DNA of 64,000 nt from Parapedobacter pyrenivorans (GTDB lineage: Bacteria; Bacteroidota; Bacteroidia; Sphingobacteriales; Sphingobacteriaceae). The notes beneath the pieces are model-generated. The model saw only the letters and a program-made list of their open reading frames with translations. It was not told the origin of the DNA and searched no databases. Numbering within the stretch: the first letter of the stretch is position 1; each line of letters opens with the position of its first letter. A program made the translations under genes and the position numbers. The stretch is from the NCBI RefSeq assembly GCF_014636865.1, contig NZ_BMER01000001.1, positions 1,724,718-1,788,717 of the forward strand, written 5' to 3'. Shown here piece by piece: positions 63,132 through 64,000 of the stretch.

Positions 63132-64000
63132 ATGAGAACTTTTTTTAGATTTTCCATCATGGTGCTGACCCTTAGTGTTGCGGTCTGCCGGTTATCATTG
63201 GCCGCTGCCGATGGTACAAAGAAAATTCTGGTGATCGGTGTCGATGGAATCATCAATACCGCCATAGATTATGCAACAACACCGGGTATTGACCAATTGA
63301 TTGCCAATGCCTCCTACAGCATGAACGGCTTCAGCGGCGTGCCGGCGTACGCGTCGACGGGTTGGGCTACGATGCTGACCGGAGTCTCGGTTGGTAAGCA
63401 CCACGTGACTTCCAATCACTCTTTTGAAGGCAATCAGTTCGGTCTTTACCCGTCCGTCGTAACCCGTATCAAGTCGGCCAATCCCGGTATATCGGTAGCG
63501 TCCATTGTACGTAATGCGTCCATCAACGATTTACTGAATAGCGCTGCGGACGACAAGTTCCACTTCGCTTCTGACGAAGCGGTTTATGCCAAATCGGAAG
63601 AGTTGCTGAAGCAGGCCGATGCGGATGTGGTGTTTGTGCAGTTCAGCAGCCCCGAGGAAGTCGGCGAGGAGACTGGGTTCCAACTGCGGGAGGCGCGGTA
63701 CGTACAGGCCATCCAAAAGATCGACCAATATGTCTCGAAACTGCACGCAGCCATCCAATCGCGGCAAAATTATGCCAGTGAGGACTGGGCGATTTTTCTG
63801 GTGTCGTCCCATGGCGGAACGGAATCCGGCGCGTATACGAACAACAGCGAGGAAGAAATCAACGTGCCCATCATTCTTTCGGGTGCAAGCCTGGACAACA
63901 AAGAATTGGTGGGCAGTGCATTGAGCCCCCGCGAAAACACAGACAACATACTGACCATCAGTAAAAACCCATCTGGCGACCGCACCTACGTCCGAGTTCC
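63132..64000 (+). CDS. Alkaline phosphatase-fold nucleotide pyrophosphatase/phosphodiesterase-like protein, 5' part
   Basis: The gene starts at the ATG at 63132 and runs off the right edge after 289 codons. A signal peptide (to about LSLAAA) precedes an alkaline-phosphatase-superfamily domain: metal ligand Asp in ILVIGVDGIINTA, nucleophile region PAYASTGWATMLTGVSVGKH (Ser or Thr), and LVSSHGGTESG with the metal-binding His. Type I phosphodiesterases and phosphopentomutase-like enzymes share these. It lies 10 bases after the DUF5007-like gene, so it belongs to the SusC/SusD operon and may cleave a phosphodiester or sulfate-like group on the ligand. The C-terminal ligands are outside the window. 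Confidence 0.82.
   Translation, partial: MRTFFRFSIMVLTLSVAVCRLSLAAADGTKKILVIGVDGIINTAIDYATTPGIDQLIANASYSMNGFSGVPAYASTGWATMLTGVSVGKHHVTSNHSFEGNQFGLYPSVVTRIKSANPGISVASIVRNASINDLLNSAADDKFHFASDEAVYAKSEELLKQADADVVFVQFSSPEEVGEETGFQLREARYVQAIQKIDQYVSKLHAAIQSRQNYASEDWAIFLVSSHGGTESGAYTNNSEEEINVPIILSGASLDNKELVGSALSPRENTDNILTISKNPSGDRTYVRV

Overview
The window looks like Bacteroidota chromosome, most likely Sphingobacteriaceae (Parapedobacter-like, moderate GC). This rests on several SusC/SusD pairs, TonB receptors with carboxypeptidase-like N-terminal domains, a FecI/FecR-type sigma/anti-sigma pair, lipoproteins with loose lipoboxes, and Bacteroidota-style -7 boxes. The genus is inferred. No tRNA, rRNA, CRISPR array, insertion sequence or PQQ biosynthesis gene was seen.

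Layout. (1) 1-2654, minus strand: a siderophore-type TonB receptor and the start of a PepSY transmembrane protein (iron uptake). (2) 3140-10200: an SGNH / alpha-beta hydrolase / GH95 three-domain enzyme, a ThuA-like protein, a dehydrogenase-like cytochrome c lipoprotein, and the scar of a deleted GH92 alpha-mannosidase. (3) 10415-12979: a membrane-spanning regulator with a beta-propeller-like sensor outside and a SARP-like DNA-binding module inside. (4) 13161-24635: an apparent periplasmic sugar-oxidation operon with a Tat-exported mannonate dehydratase-like enolase, two PQQ dehydrogenases carrying inserted cytochrome c domains, a mutarotase-like protein, an NTF2-like lipoprotein, an MFS acid-sugar transporter, an exported xylose isomerase-like protein, and a DUF1080/FG-GAP fusion. 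(5) 25038-38556: a glycan utilisation locus with SusC, SusD, DUF3823, two GH99-like enzymes, GH92, an unrecognised exported protein and a beta-helix protein. (6) 38689-42258: rpiB, zwf, pgl and a histone H1-like protein. (7) 42321-45707, minus strand: a 1128-residue HEAT-repeat cytochrome c lipoprotein. (8) 45901-52157: ECF sigma factor, FecR, STN-type TonB receptor and purple acid phosphatase. (9) 52288-64000: an XRE-cupin regulator, two consecutive SusC/SusD pairs, a fasciclin lipoprotein, a DUF5007-like lipoprotein and a truncated alkaline-phosphatase-fold enzyme.

How it fits together (inference). Regions 2 to 5 look like one programme. SusC/D and GH99, GH92 and GH95 enzymes would open an alpha-mannose/fucose-type glycan, probably esterified. 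The PQQ enzymes would oxidise released sugars in the periplasm, the exported enolase would dehydrate the acid, and the MFS protein would import the product. The best evidence for co-regulation is a DNA element shared by the promoters at about 2.95, 13.07 and 24.69 kb: tandem GTTAA units spaced exactly 11 bp, followed 15-16 bp later by a -7-like box. An 11-bp direct repeat is what OmpR/PhoB- and SARP-type winged helices bind, and the only such regulator in the window lies in the middle of these operons. I consider this pair, a membrane SARP plus its regulon, the strongest candidate for an undescribed system here.
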